A DNA stretch of 64,000 nucleotides from Sedimenticola_A sp040506425. Its GTDB lineage: Bacteria > Pseudomonadota > Gammaproteobacteria > Chromatiales > Chromatiaceae. Each line of letters opens with the position of its first letter. Position 1 is the first letter of the stretch. The notes under the pieces are model-generated. The model made no database searches. It saw only the letters and a program-made list of their open reading frames with translations, and had not been told where the DNA came from. Below are positions 1 to 9,227 of this stretch, one piece after another. Location: contig OZ245051.1 in NCBI GenBank assembly GCA_965224515.1, positions 1,550,001 to 1,614,000 of the forward strand, given 5' to 3'. The position numbers and the translations under genes are program-made.

Positions 1-1
1 G

Positions 2-1930
2 ATGATTGGTCGGGAACTGCTGCGTAAGGGTATGGCGGACAATGTGAAGCTGGGACCGGGCGGTATCCGCGAGATCGAGTTTATCGGGCAGGCCTTCCAA
101 CTGATTCGCGGTGGGCGTGATCCGGATCTCCAGATACGGCCTATTCTGCAGGTGCTTCAGCATCTGGCTGAAAAGCAGTTGTTGCCGGAGTACGTAGTCA
201 ATGAACTCACCAAGGCCTATGAGTTCCTGCGGCTGGTTGAGAATCGCATCCAGGCCTGGCAGGATCGCCAGACCCATCTGCTGCCCGAGGATGACCTGGG
301 GCGTTTGCGGATGGCGCGGTCCATGGGATTTGAAGGGTGGCATGAGTTTCATGCTGTGTTGGAGCATCATCGTGCCCACGTACAAGGGCATTTCGACAAG
401 GTTTTTGCTGCTCCCCAGACGGAGGATGAGCGGCAGGAGAAGCCGATGGAGGCCTTGTGGAATGAGGAGCTGGATGAAGAGCAGGCCAGGGAGGCCTTGA
501 CTGGCGCCGGGTTTGATCATGCCGAACTTATTCTTGAAAAGCTGAATACATTCAGGGGATCACATGCCTTTCGCGGCCTGGGGGCGCGTGGCCGCGAACG
601 CCTCGACCAGCTGATGCCACTGCTGCTGGAGGCGGTTGGTTTTTCCGGTGCCTCCGAGGTGGCCCTTGACCGGATTCTGAAACTTCTGGAGGCGATCGGC
701 CGCAGAACGGCCTATATCGCACTGCTGGTGGAGAACCCCATTGCTCTCTCCCAGCTGGTTCGGTTGACCTGTATCAGCCCCTGGGTTACTCAGCAGCTCT
801 CCAGGCACCCGCTGCTGCTGGATGAGATGCTGGATTCACGCCGTCTCTACAGTCCGCTGCATAGAGATGAGCTTGAAGCGGAACTGGATACACTGCTGTC
901 CCCGCTGGATGATGACGATCTGGAGCAGCAGATGGAGCGGCTCCGGCAGTTTTCTCAGAGCAACATGCTTCGTGTGGCTGCTGCAGATCTCACCGGTGTG
1001 ATACCGCTGATGGTGGTGAGTGACTACCTGACAGAGATCGCGGAGACTGTCACGGCCAGGGTGATTCAGCTGGTCTGGGGTGAGATGACCAGTCGCCATG
1101 GCAAGCCCCAGGGTATCGAGGGTGAAGGAACAGGTTTTCTGGTGCTTGGTTACGGCAAAATGGGCGGCCTCGAGCTCGGCTACGGTTCTGATCTTGACCT
1201 GGTTTTTGTTCACGGCAACCGAAATCCCAATGCCATGACCGATGGTGAGCGGCCGGTGGCCAATGATGTCTTTTTCGTACGCATGGGCCAGCGCATGATT
1301 CACATGTTCACAACCCGCACCTCATCAGGTCTGCTGTACGAGGTGGATATGCGGCTTCGTCCCAATGGCAATTCCGGGATGCTGGTTACACCTATTGAGG
1401 CGTTTGAGCTGTACCAGAAAAACGATGCCTGGACCTGGGAGCACCAGGCGCTTCTGCGGGCACGGCCTGTGGCGGGGGATCCTGCATTGATCAAGGAGTT
1501 TGATGGGATAAGAAGGGAAGTGCTTTCCCGGGAGCGTGATGATGACGAGCTTCGCAAAAATGTGCGGGAGATGCGGGAGAAGATGCGCAGCTCGCTGGAT
1601 AAAACCAAGAACGGCCAGTTCGACATCAAGCAGGGCCGCGGTGGTATCGCAGATATCGAATTTATGGTTCAATATTCGGTTCTTCGGTGGGCGAATCAGT
1701 ATCCTGATCTTCTGGATTGGACTGACAATATTCGCCTGCTGGAGAGTCTGGCTCGCCATAGTTTGCTGGAAGGGAATACCGCAGAGGTGCTGGCCAACAA
1801 TTACCGCGTTTTTCGCGCCGCGTATCATCGAAATGCGCTGAGCGAGCTGCCAGGCCTGATCGAGGATGACAAGCTGTCAGAAGAGCGGAAGACGGTAGTT
1901 GAGATTTGGACGTCGTTGATGGAGGCTTGA
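2..1930 (+). CDS. glnE: Glutamine synthetase adenylyltransferase/adenylyl-removing enzyme, C-terminal two thirds (5' end outside window)
   Basis: GlnE attaches AMP to, and removes it from, glutamine synthetase in response to PII and glutamine. About 642 residues are visible; the E. coli enzyme has about 946, so the gene starts before the window and the ATG at position 2 is internal. Visible residues 18-27 (GPGGIREIEF) are the end of the first nucleotidyltransferase (adenylyl-removing) domain. The second nucleotidyltransferase domain shows GKMGGLELG followed by SDLDLVF at about residues 382-401 and GRGGIADIEF at about 545. The C-terminus looks complete. The ilvE gene follows after 50 bases, an order shared with Pseudomonas-type LPS-core loci. 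Confidence 0.97.
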   Translation: MIGRELLRKGMADNVKLGPGGIREIEFIGQAFQLIRGGRDPDLQIRPILQVLQHLAEKQLLPEYVVNELTKAYEFLRLVENRIQAWQDRQTHLLPEDDLGRLRMARSMGFEGWHEFHAVLEHHRAHVQGHFDKVFAAPQTEDERQEKPMEALWNEELDEEQAREALTGAGFDHAELILEKLNTFRGSHAFRGLGARGRERLDQLMPLLLEAVGFSGASEVALDRILKLLEAIGRRTAYIALLVENPIALSQLVRLTCISPWVTQQLSRHPLLLDEMLDSRRLYSPLHRDELEAELDTLLSPLDDDDLEQQMERLRQFSQSNMLRVAAADLTGVIPLMVVSDYLTEIAETVTARVIQLVWGEMTSRHGKPQGIEGEGTGFLVLGYGKMGGLELGYGSDLDLVFVHGNRNPNAMTDGERPVANDVFFVRMGQRMIHMFTTRTSSGLLYEVDMRLRPNGNSGMLVTPIEAFELYQKNDAWTWEHQALLRARPVAGDPALIKEFDGIRREVLSRERDDDELRKNVREMREKMRSSLDKTKNGQFDIKQGRGGIADIEFMVQYSVLRWANQYPDLLDWTDNIRLLESLARHSLLEGNTAEVLANNYRVFRAAYHRNALSELPGLIEDDKLSEERKTVVEIWTSLMEA

Positions 1931-1980
1931 GTCTCCATGACCTGATTTGAACTGATAAGCGCCGATTTTGGAGATTGAAG

Positions 1981-2904
1981 ATGTCGAATTTTGCGGACCG
2001 TGATGGGTGGATCTGGCTGGACGGGGAGATGGTTCCCTGGCGCGAGGCGAAGGTCCATGTATTGACCCATACGCTCCATTACGGCATGGGTGTATTCGAA
2101 GGTGTTCGTGCCTACAAGACTGAAAAGGGGCCGGCTATTTTCCGTCTTCAGGATCATACCGAGAGACTGCTGCAATCAGCGCACATCCTCGGTATGGATA
2201 TCCCCTTTGATGCAGATACTCTCAACGAGGCGCAGATTGCCGCGGTGAGGGATAACAATCTTGACTCGGCCTACTTGCGTCCCATGTGTTTTCTTGGCTC
2301 GGAAGGTATGGGGCTGCGTGCGGATAACCTTAAAGTGCATGTCATGGTCGCAGCCTGGGAGTGGGGTGCCTACCTGGGTGAAGAGAACCTGAAGCACGGA
2401 ATCCGTGTTCATGTCTCCTCTTTTACCCGTCACCACGTCAACATCACCATGTGCCGCGCCAAGGCCAACGGCAACTACATGAACTCCATGCTTGCGCTGA
2501 AAGAGGCGCTGGATAACGGGTATGATGAAGCCCTTCTGCTGGATACCAACGGCTTTGTGATGGAGGGTTCAGGTGAGAACCTATTTATCGTACGTGACGG
2601 TGTGATCTATACGCCCGACCTGACATCGGCTCTCGATGGTATTACCCGTAAAACCGTCATGACACTGGCTGATGAGCTGGGTATCCAGGTGATTGAGAAG
2701 CGCATCACCCGTGATGAAGTCTATATTGCTGACGAAGCCTTCTTCACAGGCTCGGCCGCTGAGGTGACACCTATCCGCGAGGTGGATAACCGTGCAATCG
2801 GCACTGGTGACCGCGGGCCGATCACCGAACGTCTTCAAGGGCTCTACTTTGACCAGGTTCAGGGGCGCCGTGATGAGCACCCTGAGTGGCTGACCCACGT
2901 ATGA
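1981..2904 (+). CDS. ilvE: Branched-chain amino acid aminotransferase
   Basis: This PLP enzyme performs the last step of leucine, isoleucine and valine synthesis, moving an amino group between glutamate and branched 2-oxo acids. The 307-residue length fits class IV aminotransferases. The PLP lysine is Lys161 in the motif KANGNYMNS, and EGSGENLF (about residue 194) is the family signature. An in-frame TTG lies at 1975, but the ATG at 1981 has a GGAG seven bases upstream and is preferred. It lies between glnE and LPS genes, a conserved neighbourhood rather than a functional link. Confidence 0.97.
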   Translation: MSNFADRDGWIWLDGEMVPWREAKVHVLTHTLHYGMGVFEGVRAYKTEKGPAIFRLQDHTERLLQSAHILGMDIPFDADTLNEAQIAAVRDNNLDSAYLRPMCFLGSEGMGLRADNLKVHVMVAAWEWGAYLGEENLKHGIRVHVSSFTRHHVNITMCRAKANGNYMNSMLALKEALDNGYDEALLLDTNGFVMEGSGENLFIVRDGVIYTPDLTSALDGITRKTVMTLADELGIQVIEKRITRDEVYIADEAFFTGSAAEVTPIREVDNRAIGTGDRGPITERLQGLYFDQVQGRRDEHPEWLTHV

Positions 2905-2959
2905 ACACCTGGATGCAGTAAATAACTCCACGTACTGATTTCGATAGAGGATCATCGCA

Positions 2960-3148
2960 ATGGCAGAAGCAGCTGTGGCCCAGCAGGCAGGAACGAAAAT
3001 TGAGGTAAGCCGCAAGGAACTTCCCCTTTGCTGCCCGAATGAAACAACTGATGCGGCAAACATGCATCCCCGGGTATTCTTACCAATTGAAAAGAGCGGT
3101 GAAGCCGTCTGCCCCTACTGTGGTGCGCACTATAAACTTGCCGACTAA
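2960..3148 (+). CDS. Small CHCC zinc-finger domain protein
   Basis: A 62-residue protein of the zf-CHCC family, related to the zinc domain of mitochondrial complex I subunit NDUFS6. The visible ligands are a Cys pair near residue 25 (LCCPN), His-Pro-Arg-Val-Phe-Leu at about 36-41, and CPYCG near the end. Small stand-alone members are common next to ilvE and LPS genes in gammaproteobacteria, but their role there is unknown. A GAGG lies about ten bases before the ATG. The family call is firm; the function is not. Confidence 0.85.
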   Translation: MAEAAVAQQAGTKIEVSRKELPLCCPNETTDAANMHPRVFLPIEKSGEAVCPYCGAHYKLAD

Positions 3149-3160
3149 AGATATTTGTGT

Positions 3161-4081
3161 GTGAACGGCCCCGGCAATAACAGCGTAGTCGTTTGGCGCA
3201 TTCTTGATGGAAAGCCGGGGCATGAGAGCCAGACCCTTGGCCTGGTTAATGCCCTGAAGCGATCTCTCCATTCTGTCGATGTCTACGATATTCCTGCAGC
3301 AGGAAAGGGGATTGCCCTGTGGTACTGGTTGTCAGCTCGTTTTCCGCTGGCAGCAGGCCTACCGGATCCCGATCTTATTGTCGGTGCAGGTCATTCCACT
3401 CACCTGACATTGCTTGCCGCACGCCGCGCCCGGGGTGGCAGGGCTGTGGTTCTTATGCAGCCGAGTATGCCAATGGGTTGGTTCGATCTCTGTATCGTTC
3501 CTGAACATGACGGGGTTGAGTCGGGTGAGCGGATATTTCTTACCCGCGGTGTTCTAAACCCTCTTTCAACTGCTGGTGTTCACCATAGGAACAGGGGGCT
3601 GATACTGATCGGCGGGCCATCGACTCATTACGACTGGGATGGTGGCGCTGTGGTTCGGCAGGTAAAGAAGATGGCTGAAGCTTCTCCTGAAATTTCGTTT
3701 GATTTGACCACCTCGCGTAGAACCCCTGGGGATTTTGTCTCCCGGGTCTCAGACGCTGAGATCGAAAATGTAAATGTGGTTCCTGTTGATAAAACAGGGC
3801 CTGGTTGGGTTGCTGAGAAACTGGCTGAAAGCTCAGTGGCATGGGTGACCGAAGATTCGGTTTCCATGGTCTACGAGTCGTTGACTGCTGGGGTTGAGGT
3901 TGGTTTGTTGTCAGTACCTGAAAAGTCTGAAAGTCGCGTGAGTCGGGGTTTGTCGTGTCTGGTCAAAGATGGCTTGGTGACGGATTTTGTGGGCTGGAAA
4001 GAGCACGGCTTTGTTAAATCTGCTGATATGCAGTTTTCGGAGTCGGATCGCTGTGCCGAGTGGATTGTTTCAAAATTGTAG
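3161..4081 (+). CDS. ELM1-family (mitochondrial fission ELM1-like) protein, possible GT-B-fold glycosyltransferase
   Basis: About 306 residues, similar in pattern to the ELM1 family (PF06258). N-terminal ILDGKPGHESQTLGL (about residues 14-28) and VGAGHSTHLTLLAARR with LMQPSMP mark the family. The eukaryotic name comes from plant mitochondrial fission; bacterial members sit in LPS-core loci and have been suggested to resemble GT-B enzymes. The start is uncertain: TTG at 3155 or GTG at 3161. The GTG was chosen because AAAG lies ten bases upstream. The gene lies in a run of LPS genes, so a role in core sugar transfer is inferred. Confidence 0.8.
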   Translation: MNGPGNNSVVVWRILDGKPGHESQTLGLVNALKRSLHSVDVYDIPAAGKGIALWYWLSARFPLAAGLPDPDLIVGAGHSTHLTLLAARRARGGRAVVLMQPSMPMGWFDLCIVPEHDGVESGERIFLTRGVLNPLSTAGVHHRNRGLILIGGPSTHYDWDGGAVVRQVKKMAEASPEISFDLTTSRRTPGDFVSRVSDAEIENVNVVPVDKTGPGWVAEKLAESSVAWVTEDSVSMVYESLTAGVEVGLLSVPEKSESRVSRGLSCLVKDGLVTDFVGWKEHGFVKSADMQFSESDRCAEWIVSKL

Positions 4082-4135
4082 CCTGGCCTGTTTGAATTTG
4101 ATTTGGCTCTAATGCCTATGGATTATGGATTTCAC

Positions 4136-4849
4136 ATGAGTTGTCCTTTTTGCAAAACATCAGAATTTACATTGATCGGTGACAAGGAGGGCTGGCGATG
4201 GGTCAGGTGCGATAACTGTGAGCTGGCCTATATCAATCCACTACCGACGGATGAGCAGCTCAGGGATTTTTATTCGAAGTACCCCGCAAATTATAAGAAT
4301 GTAAAAAACAGCCAAAGAAAAATCAGTCGCTTTAAGAGGAAACTATGGCCGATAACCTTAATGACAAAAGGTCGCCGTTTTCTTGATGTGGGATGCAACA
4401 CCGGGTTCGCTGCAGAGGCGGCTCGCCAGCTCGGATGCGATTCGCATGGGATCGATTTGAGTGATGAAGCAATTGAAATTGCATCCGGGCTTTATCCGAA
4501 GTGCCACTATTATCATGAAACAATTCAGTCGTTCTCTACGCGGGGTGTGCAGTTCGATATAGTCTCCTGTTCTGAAGTAATTGAACACCTGAATGATATT
4601 GACTCATTTATTTCGAGTCTCAGCAGCCTGGTCGCAAAGAACGGAATTCTCTATCTTACAACGCCGGATGCCGGGCATTTCAGAGTACCTAATGATTTTC
4701 TGGCATGGAAGGATGTGACTCCTCCTGAGCATGCTATTTTGTTCCAGAAAAAACATGTTAAATCATTGCTTGAAAAGAGTGGTTTCAGGGTGAAGTACTT
4801 TTTGCCTATGATAAAGCCAAGTATCCGGGTCATCGCGGAAAAGCTATAG
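4136..4849 (+). CDS. SAM-dependent methyltransferase with N-terminal zinc ribbon
   Basis: About 237 residues. The N-terminus carries two CxxC pairs (CPFC at residues 3-6 and CDNC about 20 residues later) typical of zinc-ribbon methyltransferases. The class I SAM site is FLDVGCNTGFAAEAA, and SCSEVIEHL is the post-motif II region. Such proteins methylate sugars or polysaccharide ends in surface-glycan clusters; the substrate here is unknown. In-frame starts at 4103 (TTG), 4112 and 4118 are possible, none with a clear ribosome site. The ATG at 4136 was chosen because it places the zinc ribbon at the N-terminus, as in the family. Confidence 0.8.
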   Translation: MSCPFCKTSEFTLIGDKEGWRWVRCDNCELAYINPLPTDEQLRDFYSKYPANYKNVKNSQRKISRFKRKLWPITLMTKGRRFLDVGCNTGFAAEAARQLGCDSHGIDLSDEAIEIASGLYPKCHYYHETIQSFSTRGVQFDIVSCSEVIEHLNDIDSFISSLSSLVAKNGILYLTTPDAGHFRVPNDFLAWKDVTPPEHAILFQKKHVKSLLEKSGFRVKYFLPMIKPSIRVIAEKL

Positions 4850-4907
4850 AACCAGAAGCCCAGGGTTCGGTCAATTCACGGGATTTGAATCAGTATAAAC
4901 CACGTTT

Positions 4908-6038
4908 ATGAAAACCAAATCGCACTTTACTGTATTGCAGATACTGCCGTCTCTGGAAGGAGGTGGTGTTGAACGTGGAACTCTTGAAGTTTCAGCTGAG
5001 CTTGTGAAGCGGGGCTGGCGGTCTATCGTGATTTCTAGTGGAGGGCGGCTGGTAAATGAGCTATGTAGTGATGGAGGTGAGCATGTCCAGTGGGGGGTCG
5101 GTGAGAAGTCTCTGGCTACCTTCCGTTACGTAAAGCTTCTGAGAGAGTTTTTGATCCGGGAGAAGGTGGATATCCTTCATGTTCGTTCCAGAGTTCCCGC
5201 ATGGATTGCATTCCTGGCATGGCGAAAAATGGACCCTGCTACCCGCCCACGATTTGTGACCACTGTTCACGGGCTTTACTCGGTCTCGAAATACAGTCGC
5301 ATAATGACTCGCGGCGAACGTGTTATAGCGGTTTCCGAAACCGCCAAACAATACATTCTCGAAAATTACCCTGATGTTCCTGAAGCGAGGATAACCGTTA
5401 TACATCGTGGCGTAGACCGGGATGACTTTCCCCTGGGATACAGGCCTGATGGGACGTGGCTGGAAAACTGGTATGGGGAGTACCCACAGCTCAGAAACAA
5501 GGTGGTATTCACACTTGCAGGAAGATTGACTCGCCTGAAAGGGCATTTGGATTTTCTTGGCCTGGTTGCTGTCTTGAAGAGTCGGGGGGTGGAAGTGTAC
5601 GGCCTGTTGGTTGGGGGCGAGGACCCGAGACGGAAGGCTTATGCCAGGGAGCTAAGGGCGAAATGTGAATCGCTTGAGATCACTGATCAGGTTGTATTTG
5701 CAGGGCATCGCAGTGATATACGTGAAATTTATTCAGTATCCGATCTGGTCTTTTCACTATCGACAAAACCCGAGTCATTTGGTCGTACAGTTGTTGAGGC
5801 CTTGAGTCTCGGGGTTCCCGTTATTGGCTATGATCATGGCGGGGTCGGGGAGATACTCGGGCAGTTGTTTCCTCAAGGAAGGGTAACGTTGGGTGATACA
5901 CGTGAGCTGTGCGAGCGTGTTGAAAGTGTTCTTTCAAATAAACTGGCTGTAGAGCCGTTTGATGGTTTTACCTTACAGGCTATGCTTGAACGTACTCTTG
6001 CTGTATATGAAAAACTAGCAGTGGAAAACCGGAGTTGA
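4908..6038 (+). CDS. Glycosyltransferase family 4 (GT-B), probably LPS core
   Basis: 376 residues. The N-terminal acceptor domain begins with LQILPSLEGGGVERGTLE, the glycine-rich loop of GT4 enzymes. The C-terminal donor domain has FTLAGRLTRLKGHLDFL and the EX7E-type motif PESFGRTVVEALSLGVPVI. This is a retaining, cytoplasmic or membrane-associated transferase using a nucleotide sugar. It overlaps no neighbour but is followed within 8 bases by a WaaE/KdtX-like GT2, so the two probably act on the same inner or outer core. The sugar donor cannot be read from sequence. Confidence 0.9.
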   Translation: MKTKSHFTVLQILPSLEGGGVERGTLEVSAELVKRGWRSIVISSGGRLVNELCSDGGEHVQWGVGEKSLATFRYVKLLREFLIREKVDILHVRSRVPAWIAFLAWRKMDPATRPRFVTTVHGLYSVSKYSRIMTRGERVIAVSETAKQYILENYPDVPEARITVIHRGVDRDDFPLGYRPDGTWLENWYGEYPQLRNKVVFTLAGRLTRLKGHLDFLGLVAVLKSRGVEVYGLLVGGEDPRRKAYARELRAKCESLEITDQVVFAGHRSDIREIYSVSDLVFSLSTKPESFGRTVVEALSLGVPVIGYDHGGVGEILGQLFPQGRVTLGDTRELCERVESVLSNKLAVEPFDGFTLQAMLERTLAVYEKLAVENRS

Positions 6039-6046
6039 ATTGGGAT

Positions 6047-6829
6047 ATGGCCAATAATAAGCAACTACCATTGTCTGTCTTTATTATTGCGTTAAATGAA
6101 GAGCGCTGTATCGGTAAGGTAATCGATAGTGTTCAGGGTCTTGCTTCGGAGGTGATCGTTGTTGATTCAGGCTCCACAGACACCACTTGCGAGATCGCTG
6201 AGCAAAAGGGGGCTCGGGTCATATTCAATCCCTGGCCTGGCTATGGACAACAAAAGCGATTCGCGGAGGATCAATGCAGTAATCAGTGGCTCTTGAATCT
6301 GGATGCTGACGAAGTTCTTAGTGAAGAGCTAGCCAGGGAGGTGGTTTCGCTTTTCAAACAGGGTGAGCCACCGTTGAAAATGTACAATATGAAGGTGACG
6401 ACTGTTTATGCATTTGATGCGGCACCACGCATGTTCAGTGAGTACAATAATGTTATCCGTCTGTACGATAAATCAGTGGTGCGTTTCCCGGATCATCCGA
6501 CCTGGGATGCTATCACTCCGCCAGCCGACCATCAGGCCGGACAGTTAGAAGCACCATGTCTTCATTATTCATCGCCTGGGCTTGATCATTACGTATCGAA
6601 GTTCAACAGGTACACCACCCTTCAGGCGGAAACTCAAAAGCTGAAGCCTTTTTGGGTTCTGATCCTCAGGCTGCTGTTTGGATTTCCATTTGATTTTCTA
6701 AAATCCTATATTCTGAAGCGCCATGTCTTTGGTGGCGCGTATGGCTTTGTGCTTTCGGTAAGTCACGCCTATTCCAGGTTCCTGAAGTATGCAAAAATGC
6801 TTGAAAGGCATCTGGCAGAGAGAGATTAG
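6047..6829 (+). CDS. Glycosyltransferase family 2, WaaE/KdtX-like LPS core transferase
   Basis: About 260 residues. The GT-A fold is shown by SVFIIALNEERCIGKVI, DSGSTDTT and the metal-binding NLDADEVL. The motif NPWPGYGQQKRFAE is typical of the WaaE/KdtX group, which adds a beta-1,4-glucose to inner-core heptose. A TTG at 6035 is in frame, but the ATG at 6047 gives the usual N-terminus; GGAG lies at 6031. A C-terminal amphipathic or membrane-associating stretch (LILRLLFGFPFDFL) follows the catalytic part. The gene converges on the O-antigen ligase gene 23 bases away. Confidence 0.85.
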   Translation: MANNKQLPLSVFIIALNEERCIGKVIDSVQGLASEVIVVDSGSTDTTCEIAEQKGARVIFNPWPGYGQQKRFAEDQCSNQWLLNLDADEVLSEELAREVVSLFKQGEPPLKMYNMKVTTVYAFDAAPRMFSEYNNVIRLYDKSVVRFPDHPTWDAITPPADHQAGQLEAPCLHYSSPGLDHYVSKFNRYTTLQAETQKLKPFWVLILRLLFGFPFDFLKSYILKRHVFGGAYGFVLSVSHAYSRFLKYAKMLERHLAERD

Positions 6830-6852
6830 CCTGTAGTGTTTTGCTGTGTGAG

Positions 6853-8097
6853 CTAGCTCCGCTCTTCAGGCGGGATGGTTGTCGCGCAGTGCAAGGCTGC
6901 CAGCCACCATATAATCATCGCCCAAAATGAAGAGTAGATGGCCAGGTGGGTGTTGATGGGAAAAATGGCAGCTAGAAAACTGATAGCCAGGGATGCGGAA
7001 ATAACGTCTCTCCCTATGGATCGGAAAAATGATCTTCCGAAAAGTATCAATAATCCAAGTAAGCCGGCAAGGCCAAACAGTCCGGTTTCAGACCCGATCT
7101 CCAGGAACATCTGGTGTGGGTGGGGTGGTGTAATATTAAAAGACCTGAAAGGATCGTCTGTAGCCGCGTAATCGAAATATTCATCTCTGAAGCTTCTTGC
7201 GCCCATGCCATTGATGGGGTTCGACTCTATCATTTCCAGGGCCGTGTTCCATATGGGTAGGCGAACTGACAGGGCCTCGTCGATATTAGAAACCTTTCCA
7301 CTGAATAGCAGCATAGTCTGGTCGATTCTCTTCTCAAAGCTGCTGGAAGTTGTATAGAGAAGAGCTGACGATGCAAAAAAAGCAATAAATGCTGCTGCCA
7401 GGCCGGAGATTGCTCTTCGCCTGTTGAGGCGAAATTCATGAAGAAAAATGCCTGACATGGAGATCGCGAGAATTACCCAGCTTGCGCGGCTGTTGCTCAG
7501 TAATACCACGAGAAAGACCCCGCCCCATACAATCAGTCGATATGGTATGGGATATCTGTTCATGTACAGCAGCAGGAAGGGGGAGAGCACTGCTGCCATT
7601 TGTCCCAGTTTGAGATTGTCTCCAAAGAGGCCGTTCAATCTTCCTGTGTTCAATGGGATGCCGAACAGGTCTTGTCCAAATGCATATTGAAGCATTGCGT
7701 CAAAGACCCATAATAGAAGCATGAATGATATCAACTTGTGAAAATAACCCAGAACAGCAGCAGATTTCAGGGCGTTAATGATAAAAATTCCAGCCAGAAA
7801 AAATCTCAAATGTCCTGCCGCCACTTTCAAGGTTGCATTGAAATTGGCGGAATCCGGTAATGATAGGGTAATAGGTAACCAGATTAAGAAGAACAGCAAG
7901 CTGAAGTAGCGGACCTGAGGTGTGCTGAACAGTTCACTGTGGTGGCGGAATATGAGGGTCGCGCCCGCAACGGCCATAATGAGAATGGGCAGTTCAGCAG
8001 AGTTTCTGATCGGCAGTAGGAGTATTGGCGCTGAGATAAGTAAGGCAATCCAAAATTCCCTATCCCTGAGTGTGCTGATCACGGTATCGGTTTTCAT
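6853..8097 (-). CDS. O-antigen ligase/polymerase-like membrane protein (Wzy_C/WaaL family)
   Basis: 414 residues, polytopic, with about ten hydrophobic segments from residue 16 to the C-terminus. A large periplasmic loop near residues 260-330 contains the Wzy_C-type pattern NGMGARSFRDEYFDY and PPHPHQMFLEIGSETGLFGL, in which HPHN/HPHQ-like histidines are functionally important in WaaL. It probably joins undecaprenyl-linked polysaccharide to lipid A-core. It is the last gene of the msbA-to-ligase block and overlaps wecB by four bases (ATGA), so it is translationally coupled. A polymerase role is the alternative, but a separate wzy-like gene lies at 30202. Confidence 0.85.
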   Translation of the reverse strand: MKTDTVISTLRDREFWIALLISAPILLLPIRNSAELPILIMAVAGATLIFRHHSELFSTPQVRYFSLLFFLIWLPITLSLPDSANFNATLKVAAGHLRFFLAGIFIINALKSAAVLGYFHKLISFMLLLWVFDAMLQYAFGQDLFGIPLNTGRLNGLFGDNLKLGQMAAVLSPFLLLYMNRYPIPYRLIVWGGVFLVVLLSNSRASWVILAISMSGIFLHEFRLNRRRAISGLAAAFIAFFASSALLYTTSSSFEKRIDQTMLLFSGKVSNIDEALSVRLPIWNTALEMIESNPINGMGARSFRDEYFDYAATDDPFRSFNITPPHPHQMFLEIGSETGLFGLAGLLGLLILFGRSFFRSIGRDVISASLAISFLAAIFPINTHLAIYSSFWAMIIWWLAALHCATTIPPEERS

Positions 8098-9218
8098 TGT
8101 TTATGTTGGAAATGCTCGGTCAGAATGGTTGCGATGCGTTTTGCTGCGTTGCCATCGCCATATGGATTTAATGCAGTGGACATCTTTTCATAATGGTCGC
8201 TGTCTGTGAGCAGTTTCTCTGCCTCTTCAACGATTTTCTGCGGGTCGGTTCCCACCAGGCGAACGCCGCCGGTTAAGGCTTCACTTCGCTCGGTCTTCTC
8301 ACGCATGACAAGCACGGGTTTTCCAAGAGACGGGGCCTCCTCCTGCACACCGCCGGAATCCGTGAGGACAAACAGTGATTTGTTCATCATGGCAACAAAC
8401 GATTCATAACCCAGGGGTTGTATAAGATGGATATTCTCCGCCTGCTTGAGTATCCGGTTGACGGGTTCCTGGACATTCGGGTTCAGGTGGACCGGGTAGA
8501 CAATATCTATATCCGGGTGTTCTCCGGCAATCTGTTTGATTGCATGGCAGATGTCGTTGAAACCCTGTCCGAAACTTTCGCGTCTGTGACCGGTTACAAG
8601 GATGAAGGGGCGTTCAAAGCGATTGAGCAAGATCGTGGTGTCATTGCCATGCTCACCTGAATTGATTCTGTTGGTTTCCCATAGCAGCGCATCGATAACC
8701 GTATTGCCCGTGACATAAACCGCATTGCTGTTTACGCCCTCTTTTAAGAGTGCATCTCTGTTGCTGTCGGTTGGTGCGAAGTGCCATGACGCCAGCCGTG
8801 TGGTCAGTACACGGTTTCCCTCTTCAGGAAAAGGTGCGGTGAGATCGCCTGTGCGAAGTCCGGCTTCGATATGACCTACGGGGATGCGGTGATAGAAGGC
8901 GCTCAGTGCTGCACAAAAGGTTGTGGTGGTGTCGCCCTGGACCAGAACGGCATCAGGTTTGTGGGTCTCGAATATGGGCGCCATTCCAGTGAGAATTCTA
9001 GCGCTGAGTGATGAAAGATCCTGTCTCGGTGTCATCAGGTCGAGGTCCTCGTCAGGTGTGATGCCGAAGAGTTCGAGTGTCTGGTCCAGCATCTCTCTGT
9101 GTTGGGCGGTTATGCAGACGATAGGCTGTAAACCAGGGTGTTTTTCCAACTCATGAATCACCGGCGCCATCTTGATGGCTTCAGGACGGGTTCCAAATGC
9201 GACGAGGATCTTTGTCAT
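8094..9218 (-). CDS. wecB: UDP-N-acetylglucosamine 2-epimerase (non-hydrolysing)
   Basis: 374 residues; makes UDP-ManNAc from UDP-GlcNAc. The N-terminus AFGTRPEAIKMAPVI, the QHREMLDQ segment, HIEAGLRTGD, TGHRRESFGQG and LTDSGGVQEEAP are family hallmarks. It is encoded on the - strand, while the matching dehydrogenase wecC is on the + strand at 14256. Together they would give UDP-ManNAcA. A second, distinct epimerase of the WbjD type is at 34596 and belongs to the L-FucNAc pathway. Confidence 0.95.
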   Translation of the reverse strand: MTKILVAFGTRPEAIKMAPVIHELEKHPGLQPIVCITAQHREMLDQTLELFGITPDEDLDLMTPRQDLSSLSARILTGMAPIFETHKPDAVLVQGDTTTTFCAALSAFYHRIPVGHIEAGLRTGDLTAPFPEEGNRVLTTRLASWHFAPTDSNRDALLKEGVNSNAVYVTGNTVIDALLWETNRINSGEHGNDTTILLNRFERPFILVTGHRRESFGQGFNDICHAIKQIAGEHPDIDIVYPVHLNPNVQEPVNRILKQAENIHLIQPLGYESFVAMMNKSLFVLTDSGGVQEEAPSLGKPVLVMREKTERSEALTGGVRLVGTDPQKIVEEAEKLLTDSDHYEKMSTALNPYGDGNAAKRIATILTEHFQHKQ

Positions 9219-9227
9219 TGGTTGTAA

